Source: Ardenticatena maritima (GTDB lineage Bacteria; Chloroflexota; Anaerolineae; Ardenticatenales; Ardenticatenaceae). Taken from it: a DNA stretch of 64,000 nt. The translations under genes and the position numbers were made by a program. The notes below the pieces were generated by a model. That model made no database searches and had not been told where the DNA came from. It saw nothing but the letters and a program-made list of their open reading frames with translations. Shown here in pieces: positions 44,192 to 52,570 of the stretch. The stretch is taken from assembly GCF_001306175.1 (NCBI RefSeq), contig NZ_LGKN01000004.1, positions 1 to 64,000 on the forward strand, given 5' to 3'. Position 1 is the stretch's first letter; each line of letters opens with the position of its first letter.

Positions 44192-44982
44192 CGTTCTAAC
44201 CCCAGGTCGCGTTTGATTTTGACGATGACGGCTTCGGCGGCGGCGCGTCCAAGGGCTTCCATTTCGGGACCATGCGAGAAGTCCCACGGCGCATAGCCAC
44301 CCAGCGCCGGCTGAATGTAGCAATCCACCGATTGCGGGTCGGGGTGGTTTTGGCGCACGAGCAGGTTCGCCGCCATGAGCAACATCTCGAACGGGTTGGA
44401 CGGTTGCGGTTGGCTCACCGGCGGCGGAATGAGGTCTACGGCGATGACGTAATCGGCGCCCATTTCGCGCACTACATCCACGGGCAAGTTGTCCACGACA
44501 CCGCCATCCACCAGCAAGCGCCCGTTCATCTCCACCGGCGGAAAAAGCCCCGGCAAAGCGGCGCTGGCGCGTACCGCGCGCGCCACAGAGCCTTCGCGCA
44601 ACACCACCCGCTCGCCGGTGAGAATGTCGCACGCGACGGCGGCAAAGGGGCGTTGGAGTTCATCGAATGTTTGGACGCCAATTTGTTCGCGGATAAAGGC
44701 TTCCATGGGTTCGGTATCGAACAGGCTCAGGCCGGTGCGCAGCGAAAAGCGCGCCAAACGCGGCCACCGCAACGTGCGAAAAACGGCGCTCATGGTGGCG
44801 GTGCTCACGCCCGCGGCGTAGCCCGCGCCCACAATCGCGCCGGCGCTTGTGCCGGCGATCACATCGGGGATGATGCCTTCACGTTCCAGCACTTGCAGAA
44901 CGCCAATGTGGGCGGCGCCACGCACCGCACCGCCGCTCAGTGCCAGGCCGATGCGTTTGGATTTGCGCGGAAAGAGTGGCAT
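44188..44982 (-). CDS. Patatin-like phospholipase (RssA/YchK type)
   Basis: The 264-residue protein has the whole patatin signature: GGAVRGAAHIGVL (oxyanion hole, G-G-x-x-R/K-G), the nucleophile Ser in AGTSAGAIVG, and the catalytic Asp in LVDGGVVDNLP. Members hydrolyse acyl-lipids near the cytoplasmic membrane; bacterial RssA-type proteins have unclear substrates. The last ~70 residues are helical. It is translationally coupled to rlmI (ATGA overlap) and starts 27 bp after the hydantoinase B gene. Confidence 0.9.
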   Translation of the reverse strand: MPLFPRKSKRIGLALSGGAVRGAAHIGVLQVLEREGIIPDVIAGTSAGAIVGAGYAAGVSTATMSAVFRTLRWPRLARFSLRTGLSLFDTEPMEAFIREQIGVQTFDELQRPFAAVACDILTGERVVLREGSVARAVRASAALPGLFPPVEMNGRLLVDGGVVDNLPVDVVREMGADYVIAVDLIPPPVSQPQPSNPFEMLLMAANLLVRQNHPDPQSVDCYIQPALGGYAPWDFSHGPEMEALGRAAAEAVIVKIKRDLGLER

Positions 44983-45009
44983 GGTGTTGCTCCTTGGGTT
45001 CTCGGTGTT

Positions 45010-46587
45010 TCAGACATCTTCCGGCGTCCCCCAACCCCCACCCCCCGGCGTTTCAATGCACAAGCGCGAGCCGGCTTGGACATGGCGCGAGCATTTGGGG
45101 GGCAAACGTTCCTCGCGCCCATCGGGATGCACCAGGCGGTTGACGCCCGGTGCGCCGTCTTCGCCACCTTGCAACCCCCACGGCGCACGCACACGCCGCT
45201 CGGTCAGCAGGGTAATGGTTGCTTCGGTGAGCAGTTCATACTCGCGAATCAGCCCATCCCCGCCATGATAGAACCCACGCCCGCCGCTGCCACGCCGAAT
45301 GGCGTAGCGCACCACGCGGAAGGGGTAGGCGCGTTCCAGCGCTTCAACAGGCGTGTTGCGTGTGTTGGTCATGTGGGTATGCACGGCGGTCAACCCATCG
45401 GCGGTTGGCGCAGCACCCATGCCGCCCGCCAGCGTCTCGTAGTAGGCGAAGGGCGTACCATCGGGAGCGATGCCGCCAATCGTGACGTTGTTCATCGTGC
45501 CCTGCGAGGCGGCGGGAATACGGTCGGGCAAGGCTTGCGCCAGCGCCCCCAGCACAACATCCACAATGCGCTGGCTGGTTTCGACATTGCCCCCCGCAAC
45601 GGCGGCGGGTGGGCGGGCGTTGACCAGCGTTCCTTCGGGGGCGTGCACATGCAAAGGCGCAAAACAGCCGGCGTTCATGGGCACATCGTCGCCCACCAGG
45701 CAACGCACCACATAGGCGCACGCCGATTTGGTGATGCTGAGCACAGCATTGAGCGAACCGCGCATTTGCGGCGCTGTGCCCGTAAAGTCGAACGTGATGG
45801 TCTCGCCTGCAATCGTCACAGCCACGCGAATGGGCAACAGGTGCAGACGCCCATCTTCCACATGCTCGATGACATCTTCAAACGTGTAGCGACCAGCCGG
45901 CCAGGTACGAAGCGCGGCGCGTGTGCGGCGTTCGCTGTACGTTTGCAGGTGTTGGGCATACGCCAGCACTTCCTCACGCCCATGCGTCGCCGCCAACTCG
46001 CGCAAACGGCGCTCGCCCGTGAGATGCGCGGCGCGTTGGGCGGCAAGGTCGCCACGGCGTTCATCAGGGGTGCGCACATTGCGCAAAATGAGCCGCAACA
46101 CCGCTTCGTTGAGCACGCCGCCCTCGTACAACTTCAACGGGGGGATAATCAGCCCTTCCTGGTAGAGTTCCGTCGAAAGCGGGAGCGAGCCCGGCGTCAT
46201 GCCCCCCACGTCGGCATGGTGGGCGCGGCTGGCGACGAAAAAATCGGGGGTCTCGCCCTCCAGAAACACGGGCGAAACCATGGTGATATCGGGCAGGTGA
46301 GTGCCGCCGGCAAAAGGGTCGTTCAGGATGACGAGGTCGCCCGCTTGCCAGGTGGAGACCGCCGACAACGCGGCAGCGACGCTATCGGGCATTGCGCCCA
46401 GGTGCACGGGAATGTGGGCGGCTTGCGCCACCATACGCCCGTCGGCGTCGAAAACGGCGCATGAAAAATCGAGCCGCTCTTTGATATTGGGCGAGTAGGC
46501 TGTGCGTTGCAGGCTTACGCCCATTTCGTCGGCGATACTGGCAAAACGATGGCGGTAGAGTTCAAGCGTAATGGGGTCAGCCGTCAT
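45010..46587 (-). CDS. Hydantoinase B / oxoprolinase-family protein
   Basis: The 525-residue protein is the HyuB subunit type: LYRHRFASIADEMGVSLQRTAYSPNIKERLD, quoted only in part, opens the fold; ILNDPFAGGTHLPDITMV, HHADVGG, and the C-terminal RRGSGGRGFYHGGDGL and GGGGWG follow. HyuA and HyuB together make ATP-dependent N-methylhydantoinases, 5-oxoprolinases or acetone carboxylases. No hyuA gene is in the window, so the substrate is open and the partner must be elsewhere if it is active. ATG 46587 overlaps the preceding gene's stop by ATGA. The frame runs ~480 bp farther upstream in shadow. Confidence 0.9.
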   Translation of the reverse strand: MTADPITLELYRHRFASIADEMGVSLQRTAYSPNIKERLDFSCAVFDADGRMVAQAAHIPVHLGAMPDSVAAALSAVSTWQAGDLVILNDPFAGGTHLPDITMVSPVFLEGETPDFFVASRAHHADVGGMTPGSLPLSTELYQEGLIIPPLKLYEGGVLNEAVLRLILRNVRTPDERRGDLAAQRAAHLTGERRLRELAATHGREEVLAYAQHLQTYSERRTRAALRTWPAGRYTFEDVIEHVEDGRLHLLPIRVAVTIAGETITFDFTGTAPQMRGSLNAVLSITKSACAYVVRCLVGDDVPMNAGCFAPLHVHAPEGTLVNARPPAAVAGGNVETSQRIVDVVLGALAQALPDRIPAASQGTMNNVTIGGIAPDGTPFAYYETLAGGMGAAPTADGLTAVHTHMTNTRNTPVEALERAYPFRVVRYAIRRGSGGRGFYHGGDGLIREYELLTEATITLLTERRVRAPWGLQGGEDGAPGVNRLVHPDGREERLPPKCSRHVQAGSRLCIETPGGGGWGTPEDV

Positions 46588-48278
46588 GGCACTTGCTCCA
46601 CATGTCCGCGTCTCCGCCAACGCCACAGCACCATCCCCACACCGCCGAGCGTCAGCAGAGCGCCCGCCGCCCCCAGCGCGAGGCGCACGCGCCAGAGCGC
46701 CCAGGTCAACGCCAGGCGTTCGCGCCACGTGAGCGGGTAGGCGATCGTGTAGGCGCGGTCGCCGCGCACATTGGCAAGGGTCTGCTCGGTGCCGTCGGGC
46801 CAGATGATACGCACATCGGCGGTGGTGTGTACACCTAAGCCGAAGGTCAGCGCCAGTTCGTGCCCAGCGCCCAGGCTGCTCCCCGCATGCACAACGCGGG
46901 TTTGGCGCACACCATCGGGCGTGGTGAGAAGAACTTTCGCGCCCACCGCATCGCGGTTCACGGGACCACCACCCACCAGGCGCACACGCAGCCAGTGGTG
47001 CGGTGCGTGGCGTGTATTGCGATAGAGCGTATAGCCGCGCCCAAAGTTCCCCACCACGAGGTCGGTCCACCCGTCGCCGTTGTAATCGGCGTAGGCAACA
47101 CCCGTACTGCGCCCCGCATCGGACGCGCCGGCGTCGGTGGGGGGCAGCATGGTGAACGTGCCATCACCGTTGTTGTGATAGAGCGGGTTGGCGGGCAAGC
47201 CATCCCCTTTCACGTCGGACTCGGCGACATAGAGGTCGAGCCAGCCGTCGTTGTCGCAATCCACGAAGACCGCGCCCCAGCCAATGCCCTCGGCGTGTTC
47301 CACACCGGCTTGGGGGGCCACGTTGACAAACCGCGGTTCGCCCTGCGCCGTCAAGTTTTGCAACAAGACCATGGGTCCCGCGTTGGTGAAGTAGAGGTCG
47401 AGGTCGCCGTCGTTGTCGTAGTCTCCGACCGCCAGCCCCATGCCCATCAGACGCACATCGGCGCCCGTTTCAGCGGACACATCGGAGAAACACCAGCCGC
47501 CACAGCCGGCGCCATCGTTGCGCCACAGCACATTGCCCGTCGGCGCGATAAACTCATCGTTGACCACATAGAGGTCGAGGTCGCCGTCGTTGTCATAGTC
47601 GAAAAACGTCGCGGCAAACCCGGCGCCGGTGGTCTTACTCCCCAGCCAGTGGGTCACATCGTCGAACGTGCCATCGCCATTGTTGCGATAGAGGCGATCG
47701 CGGTCGCCGCTTTGCGGTCGTCCGCAATCCGGCGAGCAGGACCAGTTGACCACGTAGAGGTCGAGGTCGCCGTCGTTGTCGAAGTCTCCCCAAGTGGCGC
47801 TTTGCCCATCGGCTTCATCGCCAACGCCTGCCAGTAGGGTGACATCGTAGAAAGCGCGCCCGCCGTCGTTGTGCAACAACGCGTTGCGCCCTCGCGCCAG
47901 CACATAGAGGTCAGGCCAACCGTCGTTGTCGTAATCGGCGAAAATCGCGCCCGTGCTCCGCTGGTTGGGCAACGCTACCTGCTCGCTCAGTGGCGAAAGG
48001 CGGAACGTGCCATCGCCCAAGTTCTCATAGAGGCGGTTCGGTGCGGCGGGGTCGGTCAGGTAGAGGTCGAGGTCGCCGTCGTTGTCGAAATCCCCCCACG
48101 CTTGCCCGGTCGTGCGCAAAGCGCCACTGTGCGGCATGTCCACATGCGCCTCGGCATTGGCAGGGATGAAGAGCGGCTCATCAGCGGCAGAAAAGAGGGG
48201 GCGCGCCGCGCCGCCCCGCATCAGCAAGGCAAGCAACACCCCCAGCCCTGCGACCACCCATTTTCGAGACCACGGCAT
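46584..48278 (-). CDS. Secreted FG-GAP/VCBS repeat protein with ASPIC/UnbV domain and C-terminal anchor
   Basis: The 564-residue protein starts at ATG 48278 (GAGGAAA upstream) with a signal peptide. About seven repeats of the integrin-alpha-like FG-GAP/VCBS type follow, each with a Ca-binding DxDxDGxxD loop, such as DFDNDGDLDLYL and DYDNDGWPDLYV. An ASPIC/UnbV domain (~425-510, RDAVGAKVLLTT, WPDGTEQTL) follows, then one membrane helix and a basic tail (WRWRRRGHVEQVP). It is probably displayed on the outer face of the membrane and binds calcium. Its stop overlaps hyuB, an odd partner. The ligand is unknown. Confidence 0.85.
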   Translation of the reverse strand: MPWSRKWVVAGLGVLLALLMRGGAARPLFSAADEPLFIPANAEAHVDMPHSGALRTTGQAWGDFDNDGDLDLYLTDPAAPNRLYENLGDGTFRLSPLSEQVALPNQRSTGAIFADYDNDGWPDLYVLARGRNALLHNDGGRAFYDVTLLAGVGDEADGQSATWGDFDNDGDLDLYVVNWSCSPDCGRPQSGDRDRLYRNNGDGTFDDVTHWLGSKTTGAGFAATFFDYDNDGDLDLYVVNDEFIAPTGNVLWRNDGAGCGGWCFSDVSAETGADVRLMGMGLAVGDYDNDGDLDLYFTNAGPMVLLQNLTAQGEPRFVNVAPQAGVEHAEGIGWGAVFVDCDNDGWLDLYVAESDVKGDGLPANPLYHNNGDGTFTMLPPTDAGASDAGRSTGVAYADYNGDGWTDLVVGNFGRGYTLYRNTRHAPHHWLRVRLVGGGPVNRDAVGAKVLLTTPDGVRQTRVVHAGSSLGAGHELALTFGLGVHTTADVRIIWPDGTEQTLANVRGDRAYTIAYPLTWRERLALTWALWRVRLALGAAGALLTLGGVGMVLWRWRRRGHVEQVP

Positions 48279-48311
48279 ATGGTTTCCTCGCACTGTTCAA
48301 CGAAGCAACAC

Positions 48312-49133
48312 TCAATGCGCCGTCGGCGGGTGATTCGACGCGGCGGCTTTGGGGCGCATATCGTACCGCCCCAAAAGGTGATTCCAGCGCACCATCAACA
48401 CATCGCGGAATAGCCGCCACGAGTCAATCAGCGGGTTGACCTTGCTTTCGCGTCCGTAGCGCCACTCCACAGGCACTTCCTTGACTTTGTAGCCCAACTG
48501 CAACGCCAGGAAGAGCAATTCCACGTCAAACCCGGTGACCATGCTTCCCTTGACGGGGCCCTTGCTCCCATCGTGAATGCGCAAGCGTGGGAACAAATCA
48601 TGCACGGCTTCGCGCCGCATGGCCTTGAAGCCGCATTGCGTATCGCGAATACCAGGCACCGCCAGCAATTGCACCAACAAGTTGAAGACGCGCCCCATCA
48701 AATGACGGTAGAAAGGCTCACCAACGCGCTGGTTGGGACCGCCCCCCTCACGCGAACCAATGACAATGTCGTAGTTCTGCTCAAAATAGGGGAAGAAGCG
48801 CTCAATTTCGTGGATCGGCGTCGAAAGGTCGGCATCGCTGAACAGCACAATCTCGCCACGCGCCGCAAGCATGCCCGTGCGCACGGCGTAGGCTTTGCCG
48901 TAGTGCTCGTTTTCAATGATACGCACGCGGGGATCATCGGCGGCGACTTCGCGGACGCGCTGAACCGTGCGGTCTTCCGACCCGTCGTCCACCACGATCA
49001 CCTCGGCTTCAAACGGCTGCGTATCCAGGTATTCGAGCACACGCTTCAAGTTGGGCGGCAAGCGTCGCTCTTCGTTGTATGCCGGTATGACGATTGAGAG
49101 AAACGGTTGCTCGGAAATGGGTTGCCTCCTCAT
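48312..49133 (-). CDS. Dolichyl-phosphate glucosyltransferase-like family 2 glycosyltransferase
   Basis: The protein resembles the DPM1/ALG5 group that loads a sugar onto polyprenyl phosphate: LSIVIPAYNEERRLPPNL, VIVVDDGSEDRTVQRV, YGKAYAVRTGMLAARGE, LFSDADLSTPIHEI (DxD), GSREGG, and DTQCGFKAMRRE. It lacks a C-terminal membrane domain. The start is doubtful: in the ATG 49133 frame the sequence AGGAGG forms codons 2-3, so translation more likely begins at the ATT at 49118, six bases after it, giving an N-terminus like that of homologues. It is followed after 33 bp by the FG-GAP gene. Confidence 0.88.
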   Translation of the reverse strand: MRRQPISEQPFLSIVIPAYNEERRLPPNLKRVLEYLDTQPFEAEVIVVDDGSEDRTVQRVREVAADDPRVRIIENEHYGKAYAVRTGMLAARGEIVLFSDADLSTPIHEIERFFPYFEQNYDIVIGSREGGGPNQRVGEPFYRHLMGRVFNLLVQLLAVPGIRDTQCGFKAMRREAVHDLFPRLRIHDGSKGPVKGSMVTGFDVELLFLALQLGYKVKEVPVEWRYGRESKVNPLIDSWRLFRDVLMVRWNHLLGRYDMRPKAAASNHPPTAH

Positions 49134-49135
49134 AA

Positions 49136-49150
49136 TTGAGATAATCTCAA
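49136..49150. promoter_or_regulatory. 15-bp palindrome at the glycosyltransferase start
   Basis: TTGAGATAATCTCAA is a perfect inverted repeat with a single central base, located in the leader just before the start codon region of the gene at 48312. It could be an operator or an RNA stem next to the ribosome binding site. Confidence 0.4.
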
Positions 49151-49193
49151 CCTCAGTTTTTGGCACTATGTATGCTGACGCATAACCTGCAAA

Positions 49194-49221
49194 AGCATAC
49201 TCGCAAGCCCCTCAGCGTCAA
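49194..49221 (-). promoter_or_regulatory. Possible internal promoter for the 48312 glycosyltransferase
   Basis: -35 TTGACG (49216-49221, overlapping the stop of the upstream gene), 16-bp spacer, -10 TATGCT (49194-49199). Confidence 0.35.
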
Positions 49222-50162
49222 CTGAATAGCGCTTCGATTTCCTCCTCACGCACCCGCGCCGTCGCCTGAATACGCCGGCGATCCGGCACAAAGCGCGGCC
49301 ACGTCAACGCCCCCACGAGCATGCCGCGCAAGCGCGCCCGCGCAGCCGCACCGCGCCAGGCGCGCACCGCTTCCCACACATGCCGCGCCTGCGCACGCGC
49401 GATGGCTCGCCAATGGCGGCGCAATGTGCGCGCGGGAAAATTCTTGGTGATGACGTAGAACCAATTGCGCCCGACGTAATAACTGGCGAATACGCCCCCG
49501 CCTGTGGCGCTGACTTTGTGATAGACAACCGCATCCGGTACGTAGATACACCGCCAGCCGCGCCACTGCGCCCGAAACGCCAAATCTACATCTTCCAGGT
49601 AAGAGCCCAGCCGCTGGTCGAACAACCCCACATCCTCAAAAAGCGCGCGGCGGTAAAGCGCCGCCGCGCCGCAGGGCGCAAAAACATATTCCTCGCGGTC
49701 AAAACGTCCATCATCGGGCTCCCACACGCCACGGTTGCCCGGTTGAGCATCGCGGCTCATCGTATCGCCGGCGGTATGCAAGCGCGTGCGGTCGTCCCAG
49801 AGACGAATTTTGCACGCCGCCATGCCGGCATCACTATGGCGCAGAAGCCCCGCAACAAACCGTTCGAGCCAGTCCGGTTCCTGCTCGGTGTCGTTGTTCA
49901 GCAAGGCGATGAGTTCACCACGCGCCGCCTGCACCCCTGCGTTGAACGCCGCCACCACACCACGGTTCTGCGGAAACGCGACAACACGCACTTGCGGCCA
50001 CACCGTCGCCAGCCATTCCACCGAGCCGTCGGTACTGCCGTTGTCCACAACAATCACCTCAAACGGGCGATACGTTTGGGCGAAGAGCGAAGGCAGGCAC
50101 GCTTCCAAATGATGCTTGCCGTTCCAATTGGGAATGACCACACTCACCAGCGGATTGCTCAT
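49218..50162 (-). CDS. Family 2 glycosyltransferase (rhamnosyltransferase-like)
   Basis: The 314-residue protein has the GT-A core VSVVIPNWNGKHHLEACL, VIVVDNGSTDGSVEWL, FPQNRGVVAAFNAG, DxD-type ALLNNDTEQEP, and the later YRRALFEDVGLFDQRLGSYLEDVDLAFRA region in which the E-D-x-D signature of the WbbL-like group is intact. The C-terminal ~70 residues are Arg-rich helices that may lie on the membrane. It overlaps the preceding RmlD-like gene by 4 bp, linking sugar-nucleotide synthesis to transfer. Confidence 0.88.
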   Translation of the reverse strand: MSNPLVSVVIPNWNGKHHLEACLPSLFAQTYRPFEVIVVDNGSTDGSVEWLATVWPQVRVVAFPQNRGVVAAFNAGVQAARGELIALLNNDTEQEPDWLERFVAGLLRHSDAGMAACKIRLWDDRTRLHTAGDTMSRDAQPGNRGVWEPDDGRFDREEYVFAPCGAAALYRRALFEDVGLFDQRLGSYLEDVDLAFRAQWRGWRCIYVPDAVVYHKVSATGGGVFASYYVGRNWFYVITKNFPARTLRRHWRAIARAQARHVWEAVRAWRGAAARARLRGMLVGALTWPRFVPDRRRIQATARVREEEIEALFS

Positions 50163-50992
50163 ACCAGCCCCTCAGCGCGCACCCATTCGAGCAACCCTTC
50201 CTGCCAGTGAGGCAAACCAACCCCTACATGGCGGGCGGCCAAAGTGTGCAATTCGGCACGTTTGGGCACACGCGCCGGGCGCGGGTAATGGTCGGTGGGT
50301 TCCAGGGGGTAATCGGCACGCCCCACAGCATTCAACACAGCACGCGCAAACTCAAAACGAGTGGCGCACCCCTCGTTCACCAGGTGGTAGATGCCATACG
50401 CCTCGGTTTGAATGAGGCGCGCGATGGCTTGCGCCAGATGCGGCGCATAGGTGGGATGCCCCGCTTCATTCGTCACCATGCGCAAAACGGGGTGCTGGAC
50501 GGCCAAATCGAGCACCTTGCGCGGAAAGTTACGCCCACCCGGTCCATACACCCACGCGGTACGGGCAATGTAGAAGCGCGTCAGCAAATGGCGCACAAAC
50601 CATTCCCCGGCGAGTTTGCTCGCCCCATACACGTTGAGCGGATTGGTGGCATCCCATTCCCAGTAGGGTTCGCCCTTCTCGCCGTCATACACGTAATCCG
50701 TGCTGACGTAGCACAATGCGGCATTGGCACGCTGCGCCAAAAGCGCCACATGCTGTGTTCCCAACGCATTCACACGATACGCCGCTTCCGGGTCGAGTTC
50801 ACAGCCATCCACATTGGTCATCGCCGCCGCGTGAATAATCACGTCCGGCTCCCAATCGGCGAGCGCCAGCACAGCAGAACGGTCGCTCACATCCAGGTCG
50901 GCATGCGCCAGCGGCAACGTCTCATGTTCAACAAGCGCGCGTTGCAACGCACGCCCCAATTGCCCGTTGGCTCCGGTGATCAGTATGCGCAT
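50159..50992 (-). CDS. rfbD: dTDP-4-dehydrorhamnose reductase-like protein
   Basis: RmlD/RfbD makes dTDP-L-rhamnose, the last step of the pathway. The 277-residue protein is an extended short-chain dehydrogenase: ILITGANGQLGRAL (NAD(P) binding), ADLDVSD, AAAMTNVDGCE, STDYVYDGEKGEPY, and the catalytic YGASKLAGE (Tyr-x-x-x-Lys). The RmlABC genes are not in the window, so the family call is firm but the exact substrate less so. It is the first gene of a minus-strand run of sugar genes. A promoter was not clear. Confidence 0.85.
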   Translation of the reverse strand: MRILITGANGQLGRALQRALVEHETLPLAHADLDVSDRSAVLALADWEPDVIIHAAAMTNVDGCELDPEAAYRVNALGTQHVALLAQRANAALCYVSTDYVYDGEKGEPYWEWDATNPLNVYGASKLAGEWFVRHLLTRFYIARTAWVYGPGGRNFPRKVLDLAVQHPVLRMVTNEAGHPTYAPHLAQAIARLIQTEAYGIYHLVNEGCATRFEFARAVLNAVGRADYPLEPTDHYPRPARVPKRAELHTLAARHVGVGLPHWQEGLLEWVRAEGLV

Positions 50993-51090
50993 CTGTTCCC
51001 CTCCTCAGTTGCGACCCTAGATGATATGCAATTGATGAAATTGGTGAAACCCCTTCGCCCACCCGGCAAGTGGTGTTTCGTGCACATTGT

Positions 51091-51119
51091 TTGGCACACC
51101 CCGCAAGCAATGATACGAT
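51091..51119 (+). promoter_or_regulatory. Predicted promoter of the sortase gene
   Basis: -35 TTGGCA (51091-51096), 17-bp spacer, -10 TACGAT (51114-51119), 22 bp before ATG 51141. Confidence 0.6.
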
Positions 51120-51140
51120 TATTGAGGCAGATACAAGCAG

Positions 51141-52508
51141 ATGTTGAGTTGCAAGATGAGCAAACCGCGGCAGGCATTACATCATTGCCCCTTTTTGGGC
51201 GATGAAACGCGACCCAAACGCACACACCCCTACCCCCACGACGCCCACCGTTGTTGGGCGCATGGGACGCCTGCCGCCATCTCACGCCGCCGCCAGGCGC
51301 AACACTGCCTGCGCGACGCCCATATCCGCTGTCCCGTCTTTACGGCGCTCATCCCGCGCGAACACATCCCTGTGCGCTCGGACACGGCTCCCACTCAGGC
51401 GCTGATTGCGCTGTTGGATGAATCGCCGCGCCCACGCGCCACACGCCCACATCCAGCATCGCCCACGCGCACCACATCGGGGCACACGCTCTACCGCAAA
51501 CTCCACACCCAAGCCGCCACAGCCACCAGCGCACACCACGCGACCAGACCGCGCCCCACCTACCAGACAACCGCCGCCACGCGCCCTGCGCCGCGTCGTC
51601 GCCACACCGCCGCCCATGCCGCGCGGCTCATGCCCGCCACATCAACACCCCTGCCGCGCCGCCGCGCCCCCCTCTGGCTGTGGGGCATCGCGCTGGCGCC
51701 AATGCTCGCCGCCATCATCATCGCCGCCTACATCGTGCTGAACGTCAGCGGTTCTTCGGCGGCTGTTGCGCCCGCGCTGGCGGCGGCAACGCCCTTTGCA
51801 CCCGAAAACAGCCCATCCAACGGCGCGACATCCTTGGCGCTCAGCATTACCACCACCACGCCCACCGCCACACCGGCGCCGTTCATCCCGTTGCTTGCCG
51901 TCACCGACACCCACGCGCCCCCCTTCGACCCGGTGGCGGAAGCCACCGTCGCCGCACACGTCGAACGCGAGAAAAGCACCGACACGCCACCCAATGCGCC
52001 CCTCATCGCCACGCCGGGACCATTCCCGCCGCCGGCGACGCAACCACCCTCGCGGCTTATCATCCCCGCCATCAACCTCGTTTCGCAGGTGGTGCCGGTC
52101 GGGACGTACTTTGTCCAGCAAGGCAATTACCTTGTACGCTACCACCAGGTCGCTGAGTACGCCGTCGGCTGGCACCAAGACAGCGCCCTGCCCGGCGCAC
52201 GCGGCAATACCGTCATGGCGGGGCACAATAACACCAAAGGCGAAGTTTTTCGCGATTTATGGAAACTTGAACCCGGCGACATGGTGTACGTCGAAGCCGA
52301 AGGGCGCATCTACGCCTATCAGGTGGCGCTCAAAAAAATTGTGCGCGAAATCGGCGTTCCCCTCGAACAGCAGTTTGAAAACGCGCGCTGGATTGCCCCC
52401 ACCAACGATATCCGCCTCACCCTGGTTTCATGCTGGCCCTACGAAACCAACACCCACCGCGTCATCATCGTCGCCGTTCCCTTCGGCACCAACGTCGTGT
52501 CGCAATAA
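51141..52508 (+). CDS. Sortase with N-terminal four-Cys module
   Basis: Sortases are membrane cysteine transpeptidases that attach proteins to the wall or to each other. The 455-residue protein has a compact N-terminal module with Cys 16, 38, 56 and 64 in the pattern CPFLGD...HRC...QHCL...HIRCPVF, a Pro/Ala/Arg-rich linker, a membrane helix (~175-197), a Thr/Pro spacer, and the sortase domain (~308-455). The catalytic residues are His in TVMAGHNN, Cys in LTLVSCWPY and Arg in NTHRVIIVA. The module is on the cytoplasmic side by topology. No LPxTG-type substrate was found in the window. ATG 51156 is an alternative start. Confidence 0.85.
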   Translation: MLSCKMSKPRQALHHCPFLGDETRPKRTHPYPHDAHRCWAHGTPAAISRRRQAQHCLRDAHIRCPVFTALIPREHIPVRSDTAPTQALIALLDESPRPRATRPHPASPTRTTSGHTLYRKLHTQAATATSAHHATRPRPTYQTTAATRPAPRRRHTAAHAARLMPATSTPLPRRRAPLWLWGIALAPMLAAIIIAAYIVLNVSGSSAAVAPALAAATPFAPENSPSNGATSLALSITTTTPTATPAPFIPLLAVTDTHAPPFDPVAEATVAAHVEREKSTDTPPNAPLIATPGPFPPPATQPPSRLIIPAINLVSQVVPVGTYFVQQGNYLVRYHQVAEYAVGWHQDSALPGARGNTVMAGHNNTKGEVFRDLWKLEPGDMVYVEAEGRIYAYQVALKKIVREIGVPLEQQFENARWIAPTNDIRLTLVSCWPYETNTHRVIIVAVPFGTNVVSQ

Positions 52509-52515
52509 CCGCCTC

Positions 52516-52543
52516 TTGCTCCTTCGACACACTCCGCTACAAT
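52516..52543 (+). promoter_or_regulatory. Possible promoter of the HAD-folB-moeA run
   Basis: TTGCTC (52516-52521), 16-bp spacer, TACAAT (52538-52543), 27 bp before ATG 52571. Confidence 0.4.
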
Positions 52544-52570
52544 CCGCGCTATCACGGAGGAGCGAAGCCC

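Noticed and set aside
44272-46464. 730-codon plus-strand frame opposite the patatin and hydantoinase genes
   Set aside because: High G+C third positions of the minus-strand genes keep it open; composition (Arg, His, Gly, Ala) is not protein-like.
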